A DNA stretch of 64,000 bases from Neopestalotiopsis rosae (lineage: Eukaryota > Ascomycota > Sordariomycetes > Amphisphaeriales > Sporocadaceae). Position 1 is the first letter of the stretch. Each line of letters opens with the position of its first letter. Position numbers and translations under genes: made by a program. The notes beneath the pieces were generated by a model, which worked only from the letters and a program-made list of their open reading frames with translations, did no database searches and was not told the DNA's origin. This document shows positions 31,696 through 44,361 of this stretch, piece after piece. Location: assembly GCA_023078685.1 (NCBI GenBank), contig JALGAS010000005.1, forward strand, positions 62,001-126,000. Direction: 5' to 3'.

Positions 31696-33305
31696 ATGGC
31701 ACCGGTTCTTACAATTCCTTTCCCCCGACGCACAATGGAGCCCGAACGTCAACTTGAGCCGCTCGCTGGAAAGATTGCCAGTCTCGTCATTGGGCTCACG
31801 ACGATCTGCTTGTTCTCAAGTCTATTGAGTTGGTCAACTCTTTATTGCCCTTATATGTTTCACTGCTGACGCCACTTCGATAGCTCAAAGAGTCCTCGCA
31901 ATCAAGCAATGGAGGAGTTTGTCATTTGTAATATGGGGTATGCGAGACACATTGGCGTACAAATGTATAAGTACCCACAAACAGGTCGTACTGACTGTCT
32001 CTAGTTGTGCTCTTGCTTTATATTTCTTCGCTCACCTTCGTATTTGCCTCTCTCATCTTCCAATACGGCTTTGGTCCCATTGAGAATATTTCATTATGCA
32101 GCTCATCAAGTATAATTTGCTTGTCGGGATACCTGGCCACCAAGGTATGTCAAGAGTATCACAGCGCGGCTCTACCGCGATAGCTAACACTTAGACAGGC
32201 AGTAAGGGCAACCGACCTGACAGGTCTTGTTTGTCAAGAACAAGCTAACGTGACAAATCGATAACAGCTTACGTATCTCTTTCTTGTTGACAGAGCGGTA
32301 TGTATTAATGCGACGCTTGTCTGCGGATCCTTTATTAATGTAGCAATAGCACATCTGCCGCGGCACAGCCAAGAGTCGTCTCAAGTCCAAGCTATATCTA
32401 TGGAATTCATGCGGCATGCTCTGTATGTATGGCAACAACCGACCAGTATTTCAAATACTCATACACTTCCAGCAATTTTTGGCGTCATCGGAAGCTTGGG
32501 CTTCGTGTAGTAAGTTGTTCAACCAGTGAACGGTGACGCATGCTCACATTTTAACGACAGCCGAACCTATGGGATCGATGAGCATGGAAGGTGTTTGATT
32601 GGAGTTCAATCAAAGATATTGATCCCATTGCTCATATACGATGCAGTCGCCAACGTTAGTAATCACTTTTTTAGCAGTTGAGCTTGGCACTTTTTCTGAT
32701 ACTTGGCAGATTTATTTAACGTTACTCTTTTTGAGACCAATAATGAGTAAGTGTTTGCCCTTTTCGAAACGTATACCCAATATCGCTAACATGGAGCAGG
32801 CACGTACTCTGTTCAATGGAAATTTTGGAGGTCGGGAGCCAAGTTGTGGAATATGGGCACGCAGTCACCCAATCCTCAATTGCGAAAACTTGCACAACGA
32901 ACGCTCGTTGGAGGTGTTGGCACAACTATCATCACCTTGGTGTATGTATTCTCGCTCTTGCCATGTATAGAGGGATTAAGGCCGACTAATTGGAACAGAA
33001 ACCTTTCAGTGTTGACGATCTTAAAAGGCGAGGTTGCCTGGTTATGTTTACTATGTTGTATCTGCGACAGTATGACACCAACGACACCTCGAAATTTTTC
33101 CATAACATGCTAACGCTTCCTAGTCTTCTTTTCCGTGCTGCTAATTCATTGGGTAACATTACCAGATCATGCCTCACAAAGTGCCAGACCGTCTGTCGGC
33201 TCATCTAGCAGCAACCTTGCTCCTGACAAGCCAATTGACTGGCCATTGACACCTTCTTTGTCGAAGAACTACAAAGTCGACGAGTTGGAAGCACCTTGTA
33301 GATGA
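31696..33305 (+). CDS. Seven-helix membrane protein of unknown function, eleven exons
   Basis: I recognise this as a fungal membrane protein family without a known function. It must be assembled from eleven small exons: start-31819, 31884-31937, 32005-32144, 32268-32297, 32350-32422, 32473-32509, 32561-32654, 32710-32746, 32800-32941, 32999-33069 and 33124-33305. The ATG at 31735 gives 314 aa; the in-frame ATG at 31696 gives 327. All junctions keep frame, with donors such as GTATGT, GTAAGT and GTTAGT; the first donor (GTCTAT) is weak. Seven hydrophobic segments are seen, including VVLLLYISSLTFVFASLIF, LIPLLIYDAVANIYLTLLFL and IFFSVLLIHWVTLPD. The topology resembles a receptor-like 7TM protein, but no GPCR motif is recognised. 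The tail is Ser-rich. Confidence 0.8.
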
Positions 33306-33907
33306 TCCAAGCCAGCTCACGGAACTTTTCACGAGGCATTTTACCATTGTTCATTGGTCAGATTTCGCAAACATTCAAGCTAAAACCTGATGATCCGCGA
33401 CTTATACGCACAAATATTACAACAATACAACAAAATTCGCATCATTTCATACGTTATCACTTACATAGAGCTGCCATCGAATTATCTGGAAGAAACAAGA
33501 GAAAGCCGTTGATATGGAGCCAGCAGAGACCCCTTGCTGCAATTTCGCCCCTACGGAAACACTCCAATATGTATACGAGGGGAGGGGAAGATGCCGAGTA
33601 AAGCTATGTGACATGGTTTAATAACCGCGCCACGTACCCAGCAATTGTCAACTCATGGCCAAACAGTCAAATATCATGTGGCAATAATACTATCGTTGCA
33701 ACTGTGCTATAGTGTTAGATTAAGGATACACACGGATGAGTACATATTGAGAAATAGCACCAATTGGATTCGCATTGTCACATGGAAACAACTATGGCAA
33801 TATATTCTTGACATTAAATCAAGTCTCCAAAGTTTGGCCGCCGCGATATGAATAATTGGTGCTGACAATTACATCACCGAACTGACCGCGGTGCATATTA
33901 CATCTAC
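33306..33907. other. Convergent 3' region
   Basis: About 600 nt between two convergent stop codons. It is AT-rich and no gene is seen. Confidence 0.5.
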
Positions 33908-35735
33908 CTAGTCGTCGGGATATTCATCAAGCATATTGCTATCAAACTTCATCTCGTCGCTATTCCAGCGCTTGAAGTATCGTCCGGCCATGTCCATCAA
34001 CGTGGCAGGTGGCTCTTCGAGGAGGATCTGAATATTCTCTTCTGCCACATAGCGCGTGCTTTTGTCATCGGCTCTGGAGACTAGTCAGTGGTCAAGTCGA
34101 TATCAGTAGATCCCAAAATCACACGTACACAATGTTATAGAATGGTTGCTGACGGCCTCTAGGAAGGTCATCGACACGCATCTCGGTGATCCATCCGTCA
34201 GTCGCTGCGCAATGCGCATCCCATCCAATGACGAAACCTTCGTAGCCGTATCTTTTATGTTTAAAGTATTGTCCAATTTTGTATTGTAGCCCTGCGTTTC
34301 TGGCATCTCGGTTCTTTGGGGCTATTTCGTCGGCATCTGCCTCTCGAGAGACACGCACCATTTGTACCAGCACGAGCTGCTCCCGTTGAATTTCAAATAG
34401 AGGCGGTACATATTCCATCAAATGAATGTCCTCGGGAGAATGTGCTTGGAAATGCTGTACGAGATAAGGGATGAACTGACGCCGCCTAATAAAGGCTGTC
34501 CGATCATCCTTGTCTCCTAACAGTACCATGGCCCATAACATACTATACCAAGCTGTTTCAAGATCGACTGAAAATGGGGCGCTCGAAGCACGGTGACGAG
34601 CTTCTTCAACAGAGACCATGATATTCCGAGCAGTGCGGAGTGTCATGTCCAAAACAGACGCAGGCCCCAGGTACCGTTCGTGCTCTTCACGAGGTATGCT
34701 CATCTGGGCAAGACGGAGGTGTAATTGCTCCGCCGCAACCTCTTCACTAGAGCGCCATGGGTCCAAGTAGATATAGTCTTCGCCGCCTTCCGATTGTCCC
34801 GGGCTTGTTTCGTCAGAACTGTGGCCCTGGGGACCCGTGATGACAACGTAAACGTGTTGCGGGTAATTAGAAGGCTCCGCATTGATACCGAGTCTCCGTG
34901 CAACAGCGCAGTAAACGGCGGCTGACTGAAGTGGTAGCGACGAATGCTCAGTGAAGGCAGTATGTAAGAAGTTGTTCTGGAGGGCATGATACTGGATCTC
35001 ATCGGACATGCCCACCAAGCCCTGTGCTCTCAGAAATTCGGCCACACGTACAGCTCTCTGTCTCAACGGTAATTGATCAAACTCGTCGGCAGCATAGGAT
35101 GATCTGAGCCGCTGGGCAACGTTGTCGAATTGTTCAGAGAGACCCCCGCCACCTAGCCTACCCTCTGGAAAAACAAAAAGGTCGTAAGCGCCCAAGGATT
35201 CCTCCAAGCTGACCTGCTCCCCGCGTCCCAGGCGCATCCAGATGTCCAAAGCCCCAGCCCGGCGAATCTGCGCGAGGAGCGCGCGGGCATGAAATCTCCG
35301 GGCCAGCACATCAGCGTCAGAGTCCGGCGTGTTGAATTCGAGGCCGCTCAATACGTCCATCGCGTCGAGCCCACGTATCGCGATCTTTTCCATTCGTTGA
35401 TATCTGTGCCGTCGCGTAGATAGTAGTTCGTCAAAAATGGCTAGCATTTCGCGGTCGGCTTGGCTGCGCGCTCTGAATAGTTGGGACCAATCTGTGTCCG
35501 GAGGAGGCTGTGACAGCTTTTTGTCAAACTCATGGCTGTTATCCCATCTCTTCCATGAGTCCATGCAGTGCCTCCTCCATATCAACACCGAATTGGTGAC
35601 CTTGTACCCATGTTTGCACGTCCGGCCGAGGGCTACCGTATCGTGGGGACCGAGATACTGAATGATGGTCTCGAGGAGCTCGTCAGGGAGTCGTAACAGT
35701 CCGGTCGATTGGGTATTCGATGTGGATAGTTCCAT
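33908..35735 (-). CDS. F-box protein with transglutaminase-like and YccV domains (FBXO21-like)
   Basis: Probably a substrate adaptor of an SCF ubiquitin ligase. Two exons (intron 34074-34128) give 590 aa from the ATG at 35735; the frame is open a little further but without an ATG. An F-box lies at about 12-60 (LLRLPDELLETIIQYLG...LGRTCKHGY...IWRRHC). The middle has a SirB1/transglutaminase-core-2-like region (about 240-330), including HSSLPLQSAAVYCAVARRLGI and YPQHVYVVI. The C-terminus has a YccV-like (hemimethylated-DNA-binding-like) domain, with YKIGQYFKHKRYGYEGFVIGWD and a second half completed by exon 2 (STRYVAEENIQIL). This is the same domain order as animal FBXO21. The target is unknown. 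Confidence 0.88.
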
Positions 35736-37285
35736 TGTTGGCGTAGCAAGTGAATACGAGTAGCACTTTCGGCCAGCAGCCAAATCATTCGTAAGGTGCT
35801 GCAAGCACCCAGGACCAGGTTCAATCTTTGCGACAGTGAAGGTATGGCAGGATAATTCCCATTTGCGTGGAGCCCTTGTGTAATGATGTCTTCAACGACT
35901 ACCGCACGTCATTAGTGCTCATGAGTGGTGACTGCTTATGCGGGGAGCTTGGAGCTGTTTCTTCAGCAGCCAATGACCCCCAACAGAGCAAGTAGCCCCA
36001 CATCAACACCCATTGACAGCACTACCCGTGAACATGAAGGCCAGGGCACACTGCATTCAATACTCAACGTTGCTGGGTACCACGCAGCCTATAATCCACC
36101 GTCCTTTATAGGTGCCCACTTAGCTGATAGTACCTAGGTACACATGCCTACATCAGTGAAGATATTTCGCGCCCACAATGAACCTTGGAAGTTACCGTGC
36201 GCGCCTACGGTACTAAACAATCAGGTCATTGCCGAGGGTCCTTCGTAACAAAGTGCACTGCTCTGATTCAAATTCTATCTTAAAGCGTCACTATTGGTGT
36301 TTCGAACATCTATCTACGCATTTACTGCGAAGCAACCAGCATGTAGCAAAGATGATCATCTACCTAATCATAAATATACATATAGTACTTTGTGTATATG
36401 ATGGTATTATATATGTGTGCTGTCTGCGTCGGGACAATGATCAGTCAGATATCAGACGAGACCCAGTGAGATCTTCTGAGAATTGTGGATAGCTGCGAAA
36501 GGCAGTCCATAGCCACCTGCAGTCAAGGGATACTGGAGTATTGACGAGACAACTTGGCCAAGGCTACTTTCCAGCGCGTTGGAGCTCGATCGACACTTTT
36601 GTAGTAAAGAGCAGTAGTGGCAGGCAAGGTACATGATGCTATACACCCGCATCAACAAACGCTATCAAGGGCCCACGTATAATCATGGAGAAATCCAGCC
36701 AAGCTACAAATGAATAAATACATATTCAAGCGTTGTCAATTATGGCCGACGAAAATAAAGTCTGCATTCATAACTGTGCTTCTCTCAGAAACCCCTATCA
36801 AGCTCCGCTAACTCAATGGCCAGATCTGGCATCATGTTCATAGCCGACAGGTTAAACACGGACGTACATTGAACGGCAGCAGGACACGGCAAGCAAGTTC
36901 CACGATGAGGACGTCAATAATCAAAACCCCAGAGTTGAACGCTCGAAGGGTAGGTTGCCTTTGTCCTTATCGTTATCCTCGTGAACGTACCTCAATTTCG
37001 GCTCAATAAACTTACCCGTTCTATGATCATAACCAGCGCTCCTGGCCAGTTAGAGGTTAGTGAATAGCCAAGGGGGGGCAGTCTTGTTAATATGTCATTG
37101 CCGCCTTTGACTGCCGGTCAGTTGGGAGAGAATGAGACGATGATCGGACGGCTACATACCAGTGACGACGTACGGCCAAGTTGGCATTGTGACGGTATTT
37201 ATGTTCAAGAATGTCTCTTCACTAGAACTGAGGATGAAAATTCTCAAGATTCTTTACCACAAAGCTTACAATACAAACATTTAGA
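35736..37285. other. Intergenic region without recognised gene
   Basis: About 1.55 kb between divergent genes. The frame at 37092-37289 just upstream of the hydrolase has no family features and is taken as leader sequence. Confidence 0.5.
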
Positions 37286-38608
37286 ATGACTTGCTTCTTG
37301 GGCGTGGCCGCGCTCGCCCTCTTGGGAGCCCGTGTTCTGGCTGTTTCATTTGAGACGAATGCACTGGTCTCTAGACAGACCGGGACATTTATACCAAAGC
37401 CAGGAAATTTCCCCGAGAAAGGTGACGACAATATTGCCGGTGGTATCTTCTGCATCTCACTCACTGACTTGGCAACGTATCTTGAACAAACGGGCAACAA
37501 TCCTGGGGCCACAGGTACAGAATCGCCGACATCAAGTGGTGCAATTACTACAGGTCAGTCTTTGGTACCCTTCAAATCTCCGATCGAATCGTTTGTAATC
37601 ATGAGAGCATTGGTTATTCTCAAGCAGTCTATACTCTATGCGCCGAACTATATACGATCTCTTGATGCGACCAATATCGAATGATAGCTAAATGCATAAC
37701 CAGGTTCTGGACCTTACCCAGCCGCGATGATGAGTGATTCAAGCCTTCCGAACCATACAATCTACGCACCAAAGACTCCTCCCGTAAACGTCAGTCTCCC
37801 ATTTATCTCATGGGGCAATGGTGGCTGCGCATCAAGCAGTTCCACGTACCGCAACTTCCTCACCGAGATCGCGTCGCAGGGATATGTGATTGCCGCAGAC
37901 GGACCTGCATCCGGGGCAGGAACAAGCCAGACCAAAGTACAGGATCAACGTGATAGCCTCGACTGGGCGTTCAAGGGCGGTGCGGACAAGTACGGCACCA
38001 TCAATCTTGAAAATGTCACCACAGCCGGGCACAGCTGCGGCGGCCTCGAGGCTATGAGCACGGCATACCATGACGAGCGCGTGAAGAGGATCATGATGTT
38101 TGACATTGCCATCTTCCAGGACAACAGGAGATACCTATTACAAGAGATCAAAGTCCCTGTAGCTTGGTTTGTGGGAGGGCCAAAGGATATGGGCTACCCA
38201 AATGTTTGTGAAGTCATCTGCGATGAGAACAGTGTGAGTTGCTGACCGACGCGAATCGCAGGCAGAAAAGGACTACAGCATGTTGAATGCAGGACTTCCG
38301 GCATTCAAAGCATCCCTGGATACTGGTATGCTGGCGATGATTATTTACCATGATCAAGAAACTAATCAAGAAAAAAGGTCACGGTGGTACCTATGGCGCA
38401 ACCAATGGTGGCAAGTTTGGCAGGGCGGCTGTCGCGTATCTTGAGTGGCAGTATCGAGGCAATGCGACATCAAAAGCCGTCCTCTTGGATCCAGCATCTC
38501 GAGGCAGCTTGGTATCAGACCACTGGAATGTGAGTGTGCCCTATCCATTGTCTTTTAATTAGTACTAAGCTGAAACGTGTCAAGGTCACTTCCAAGAATT
38601 GGACATGA
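37286..38608 (+). CDS. Secreted alpha/beta hydrolase
   Basis: Five exons (introns 37554-37703, 38204-38261, 38326-38377 and 38530-38584) give 335 aa. The signal peptide is at residues 1-20 (FLGVAALALLGARVLA). A low-complexity Thr/Ser/Gly linker at about 70-92 is followed by the hydrolase fold. The nucleophile elbow is GHSCGG, with Ser at about 200. LPFISWGNGGC precedes it and may help form the oxyanion hole. The catalytic His is probably in NTGHGGTYG-type sequence, read here as DTGHGGTYG, encoded across the exon 3/4 junction. The order resembles fungal secreted esterase/chlorophyllase-like hydrolases; the substrate is unknown. It is very probably extracellular. Confidence 0.85.
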
Positions 38609-39117
38609 TCAAGGGGCACGGGGACAATGAGATATCTATTTCATTGATACTGCGCCCGGTCGATTGTTCTAAGCAGAGATCAATGATCCAGTACATGTAG
38701 ATCAATCAACACAAATCTTTACCGTGACATCAAATTTTGGCATAAAGATAGAGAGTTGAATTGGTCGATAAATATTGCCTTCACGTAGAAATTATGCTAG
38801 TCTATGAATCATACATTCTCTCTTTTTGTGTCTGAGCGACTGAAGCGATCCCTTCTTGAGTACGACGTAGCAATTCACACAAGTCCATCGCATAATTAAA
38901 TGTTTAATTTCGGATGGCACGAATCAGAGCATATATTTCATGATGATCTCTCATTCCAATACTTGGGCACTATGCAAATGCCGCTGACTACGGAAATAAC
39001 AAACAAAAAACGAGGTCAGCCCGAAGGCTGGGGCAATCTCGCTGGGTATCTTGGAAAGAAGGAATGGGGAAAAGGCGAAAGAGAAATGCCGGACAATCAG
39101 ATGGACGGAATGTGGAT
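38609..39117. other. Convergent 3' region
   Basis: About 510 nt between stop codons of the hydrolase and the DUF3405 gene. No gene is seen. Confidence 0.5.
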
Positions 39118-41305
39118 CTAGGTTTCCACGCCATCCCACTTTATAGGGTGATGTAGTGATCCTCTCAGGCACATACGGCCAGAATTACGCTCTTCATACC
39201 CCCTACCACCTTCCCCATTCTCAGGTAGGCCGAGCCAGCGTCTCCAGAGCGCGCCGCTGAAGCCAGCGTCGTAATAGAAGCTGGCTCCCTTCATGTTATG
39301 CTCACCTCCTCCAAAAGGGCTTTCTTGTGGCTTCTGAGGACGATTAAACGTGCGATCCAGAACGTCCAAGGGCCATTTGCGGTCGAAATAGACAGGGTGG
39401 GGGGCATACACTGCCTTGAGCCCATGGTGAAGAGCCATCGATGGTGGAAACATCTCGGGAAACATGGAGTGCCTTGTGCGATATGTCTCCTCATGCATAA
39501 CGTTGAGAAGTCGTTTCGAAAGCCTGGCAATGGTGACGATAGATGTACGACGCGGCGGCGGCTTCAGTGTTTTGTCATACCCAGTCACATCCAGACGAAA
39601 TACCCAGGTTGACTTGGAGGGGTCAAAGAACGGATCAAAGACGATGAGATCTGCAGGCTCTCCAACACCCCATTCGTAGTTGTCCTTGTCAAAGGCTGTC
39701 GGCGGCTCGGTACCATTTGGATGCGCGATCATGCCTCGTTCGCCTATTTCAAACTCGACGGGTCCCCAGACTGGTGCATCGCTGCTAGCCTTGGTTTCCT
39801 CCTCCACCATTCTCGTAAAATTTTCCCAGGAGCCGTGCAATGCGGGTATCCAGAACCGCTGGCTTCTCTCCCAGAGAAGTTTTCGAGGCTGCTTGTCGGC
39901 CCATTTGCTAACGCCGTTATGGAATTCGTAATGGTGACCCGAATACCTAACATCCATCTCCCAATTCCAGAAGAAGTCGTACTCTTGGTGTTGCTGCGAG
40001 AACCACTGCAGGGCAAAATGAGCTGAGCGGTAAACACCGTAGATGTCACCACCTGACATATTTTCAAACGTATCGTCGGTAGAAACCATGTTGGGATAGT
40101 ACAGCCTCATTTGTGGCTCTGACCAAAGGGTAGTGATGCCCCAAAATTCCTCTGGAACGTTCTTTCGCACCTCCTCTTGGTATATCTCGTCTGAAGCCCA
40201 GATCGGGATCGTCGCATCCTTGATGTGCACCAGTAAATGTACATCGTACTCGCCGCCCGACTTCAAAGATAGTTCGTTGATCATGGCTCGCATCGAGAGC
40301 AGTTGGGCTTCACCATACTGATAGCCGGAATAAGTCCTTAGTACAAACGCCGAGCGGGAGATTTGCTTTTTTGCTGGCTGGGCGGTAGGTTTATGCGCTG
40401 GGTCGAAGCGGTGCTTATTTTTCTCGAAGCACTGCTTTTGTGCCTGACTCCAATTCATACCTCGATAGTCGATTTTGTCGAAGAGGTTGGTGATTTTGTC
40501 CGCGCCGACATGCTCCGAATTCCTCGATAAATCTAGCCCACCATCTGAATGCTGATAGCTATAGCCATAGGGGCCTAGTCGGCCAAATCGTTCCCAACAT
40601 ATATCTGACGTAAGCCCCAGGTTCTCGTAGGTCCCCCATTCTGGCGCTGGCATGTAGGCAGGAATGCCGGGCAATGCAAAGACATTCGGGGCTGGAACCG
40701 TCTCTGCTCCGTCTAGGTAACAGGTGTTCACGGAGTAATACTCCTGTAGGTACTTTGCCGAGCTAAAGTGATAGGGGTCGACAATGACGGGATTGATGGG
40801 CACGTCGTCGTGAACGGTGAAGTTAGCCTGAGAAAGGTCATGCTGCTGTGGGACCCATTGCGGCAATCTCACGAGTGATCGCACTCCGTTATAGAAGCCA
40901 TGAAGTCTAGCAACCGAGGTCAGCAAGAACTGGGTATTCAAATGTCTCCGTGGCAAATGTAGCTTGGACTCACCCTGGATATCGTTCCCAGTGAAACTTC
41001 GGCCCATTTGTCCCGCCATCTTCTTCTCCCAAGTAAATCTGCCATCTCGTGAAGCCTCCGAAGCCGAATACGATGATCAAAAAGAGTGCAGCGCCAGTGG
41101 TAATTATGCGTTTGATTGATGGTGGGCGGCGGATGTGCCACCGAAGCTTTGAGCCGCGCCACGGATTGGAAGGCAACAAGGGCGAATCCATTGGCGACGG
41201 GGAGTCGTTGAGATCACAGTCCGGAACGTCTTTGTAGAGGCCGGACGTGCTCAGGGGAAGAATATTGGTGAACCTGCTCTTCTTCATGATAGCTTCTGTT
41301 GGCAT
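39118..41305 (-). CDS. DUF3405 family protein, type II membrane protein
   Basis: Two exons (intron 40907-40973) give 706 aa from the ATG at 41305; a second ATG at 41287 would trim six residues. A basic cytoplasmic N-terminus is followed by one membrane anchor at about 67-86 (ITTGAALFLIIVFGFGGF), then a large lumenal or extracellular domain. That domain contains stretches typical of fungal DUF3405 proteins, such as SAFVLRTYSGYQYGE, DVHLLVHIKDATIPIW, FFWNWEMDVRYSGHHYEF and MFPPSMALHHGLKAVYAPHP. The topology and the WEMDVR acidic site resemble Golgi glycosyltransferases, but no activity is established for the family. A glycosyltransferase role is therefore an inference. Confidence 0.88.
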
Positions 41306-43401
41306 TGCATTGTACAAAGGACGAAGAAGAAACTTTTCGAGCGTAACAAGAGTGGCCAGAAGTGCAGTCGAGAGCGATCTGCAGAGGGCGAGAGCGATCG
41401 TTAGATTGTTATCGGTTTGCTTGAAGTTCTGTGGCGATCAATGGCTTCGAAGGATATTTCCCAGTGAAGATGACGAGTTTTAAAGTGTGTTGCTGCGCGC
41501 AGAACCCCAGCAACCAAACACCATTTGGCCGTGCTGTCCAATTAAGTTCTTGCCCCAGCGTCACTGCTTTAGTGAAAGAAAAATGAACCTTTAGCCACCA
41601 ACACAATTATGTATTGCCAGGAACTAAGAAAATAAGATTTCAAAAATCGAAAGTAGAAGGAGAAAATCAAGCGAGGAGGAAGAAAAATTGAGTGTAATGG
41701 CAAGTGACCGATGGGACTAGTGTAGCACGCAACACGACACGACACGAGCAGAGACGCTGCAAGTCGCAGCAGCAGCGACTGGGACAGTCCATCTACATAT
41801 GGGTCATCACCTCCCCCAGATGGCAGTTATGGGGCTGGAAATGGGCAGATATTCGCCAGGCAAAGTTTTGTGGACAATAGACGGCTCTCAACCTGTGGAG
41901 CAACCGCGAGGATGATGGACGTCTGTGGTTGCGCGGGTGAGCCGGGGTCGGGTTAGGGGATCAGTGGGCTGGGAGAAGACTCCTGAACCAAGAAATCACA
42001 ACCATCTTGACAAAGATAGAGGAGCTAGGTAAAGTTAGCAAAGTACCAAATCCACGCATTAGTGACCTGGACTCTCGACTCCCGAGCATGTCCGTTACAC
42101 AGTACAGTATTTGCATCTGTCGGTAATAATAGCAGCTTCTAGTCCACGGTAGGTCTAGCTTCCTGGGACATTTATACTACTACTTTCCTAAAACAGATAT
42201 GCTCCTTTCCTCTATAAAGTTCAAGAATGCTGGCAGGTTTGTGGGATACCTGGGCGCTCCTGAGCAAAGTGTATACAGGATTTTAATCCTTTACTGAAAT
42301 GGAAAGGCGTTCATTGTCCACTGACCGGTGAAGTACAGTCTGTATCGAGGCGCGATTCACGAAAGCAGCAGAGGTATCCAGTAGGATATCGTCATTGTCA
42401 TTTAAAGGCGCAATAGTGGGACGCCCTATTTGTCGAGACTTGAGTTGCCTCCAGGCTACGTACCTTAGTTTTGATGGGTATGCAGAAATGGACCTGGCAA
42501 CTGTATTCGCAGATCAGCGCCGATCAAAGTGGAAGTCAGCCTCATCCCGAAACTTCTGTGGGCCACTTCTGTTTAGTGAAGGCGGGTCCATGCTTCGCCT
42601 AACGTCTCGCAGATCGTGTGCACTGAGGTATCTAAGCTTTGATTGTCCATGGTCAAACGAGCGAGTGACGAGGCGAGACTTCCTATTCATGAGGCGTCGG
42701 TGTGGCGAAGCCGTCTGTGAAAAATCAGCTTCGCGATAGTACTTTTGGTAGTTGACTGTCTGTCAATTGGTTGTGCTTTCAGGACTGAGATAACTCGCGG
42801 CGGTACGAAACATAAGGATGTGCAGATCGACGCCAGCGTGTCCAGGAGTATTCAGGAGGTTACCGGGTGGGCACGGAATAGAGCGTACGTTCTCGTTGCG
42901 ACAAATCCAGTCGCCAAACCTCCCGCTTCAGCAGGTAGCGGGTAGTTGTGAAGTGCCCGAGCATCTAGGAGACAATTACTTAAGTGACTTGACGTCAGTC
43001 AGTGAGGGTGTCGGGACTCAGAACGTCTAACCTAGCCAAGTGGGGAATGGAGAGATGAAAAGAAGGAAAGGAAGAAAGAAACATGGGCATGGGCTAGCTT
43101 GCACACTAAAGAACCTGAATGAGTCGAAACATGCACTCTGCAGCCGGCAGGCCGATAGATTCAGCAAAAAGGAAACCCAACATCAATGATCAGATTTTAA
43201 ACTCTCCCTCATTTTTATTTTTCATCTTTTGGTGCTGCATTCAATGCGGTATCTTCGCCAAATTATAGGCTGCCTAATGTTAAATTACGTAAAAGTTTTG
43301 TAATTCTCATGTTTCTGCAGAATACTTGGCAATCAGTCGAAAGCTCAGCGCCGTGGTATATTCTGCGAATGTGTCTACATGGAACTCTTTTGTCCATGCG
43401 A
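41306..43401. other. Intergenic region without recognised gene
   Basis: About 2.1 kb upstream of the DUF3405 gene and downstream of the amidohydrolase. It has short simple repeats (ACACG units at about 41732-41746) and short purine-rich tracts. The frame at 42395-42739 has no recognisable family. Confidence 0.5.
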
Positions 43402-44361
43402 CTATGTGCTTTTGCTCGCCCTCTCAGCTGCAGATGGAAACAAGGACCAGCCATTCTTCCCAATAAGTCCTTCTTGATGTCCATTCGCTCTCTCGAACTC
43501 CTTTACATCCTTCCTGTTCTCTTCCAGTGTATGTTCATTGGAGCAAGGCACTCCACAGTCTGACCCGTAGACTACATTCTCATGACCAATCATGTCCACA
43601 GCAGGATGCAGACCTGTTTTCGCCGTCGCCGCTGTGTCTACAAACAGGCGTCTCAGTTGACTCTCCATTTCGATGCGTGAGATGTTGTTCGGGTTTGGAA
43701 TCCAGTCTTGCGTGCCGAGAAGCGACAAACGTCCAGAGAGAGCTGGCAACGCTCCTCCACAGTGGCCCAAAACGAACTTGATATCAGGATGCCGTCTGAA
43801 TACGCCTGCGTAGAGCATATCAACAACTGTTCGAGCCGTATCAAAGGCGACCTCGATGAGGGGAGACGGCCGGCCATTTGTCGGCCCGGCGTAAGCATTG
43901 GGGTGGACGTGAACTACGGCTCTCATACCGTTCAGCGCAGTCTACACAGGTTCCAGTCGCGCATCGCCGAGACCGACGCCGTTATACTCCGTGGTTACGG
44001 CGAAACCATCAGGCGAGATTGCAAACATGGATGTCCGCGCAATTTCCCGCAGACAAGCTTCCGGGTCGTTTGTTGGTAGACCAGCCAGGAGGCCGAACCG
44101 AGTAGGATATTTGGTGACCGGAGAAGCACCATAATCAGTGGCGTCCTGGAGCTTGCGTAAATCTGGCGGTATGTAAGAAAGCATTTGTAACTGAATTCCA
44201 GCACGATCATTATAGTCTAAAACGGTCTCAGCTTGCCAAGTAACCGGCTCTGATACCATGAAACATCCCTCGCGAAGCTTGTCGGCCAGGGCCTCCGCAT
44301 CCTGGGGAGAAGAGGGCAGGAAGAAATGGGCGTGTATGTCTAGCCAACCATGTAAAGTCAT
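43402..44361 (-). pseudogene. Amidohydrolase-2 (ACMSD-like) gene interrupted by one in-frame amber codon
   Basis: Two reading frames on the same strand and in the same phase together encode one amidohydrolase of about 318 residues. The first half starts at the ATG at 44361 (MTLHGWLDIHAHFF, metal-binding HxH) and ends at a TAG at 43942-43944. The second half continues directly, with RAVVHVHPNAYA (metal His), FVLGHCGGALPALSGRL (metal His) and VVYGSDCGVPCS (catalytic Asp). No frameshift is present and both flanks are well conserved in type, so only the stop codon breaks the gene. From memory of relatives, this position (after ARLEPV) is usually Trp, so TGG to TAG is the likely change. The other possibilities are a sequencing error or stop-codon readthrough. 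An intron removing it looks impossible because conserved sequence lies on both sides. Confidence 0.8.

Noticed and set aside
42395..42739. 114-codon plus-strand frame in the 2.1-kb gap, checked as a transposon relic
   Set aside because: No transposase or reverse transcriptase motif and no terminal repeats were seen.
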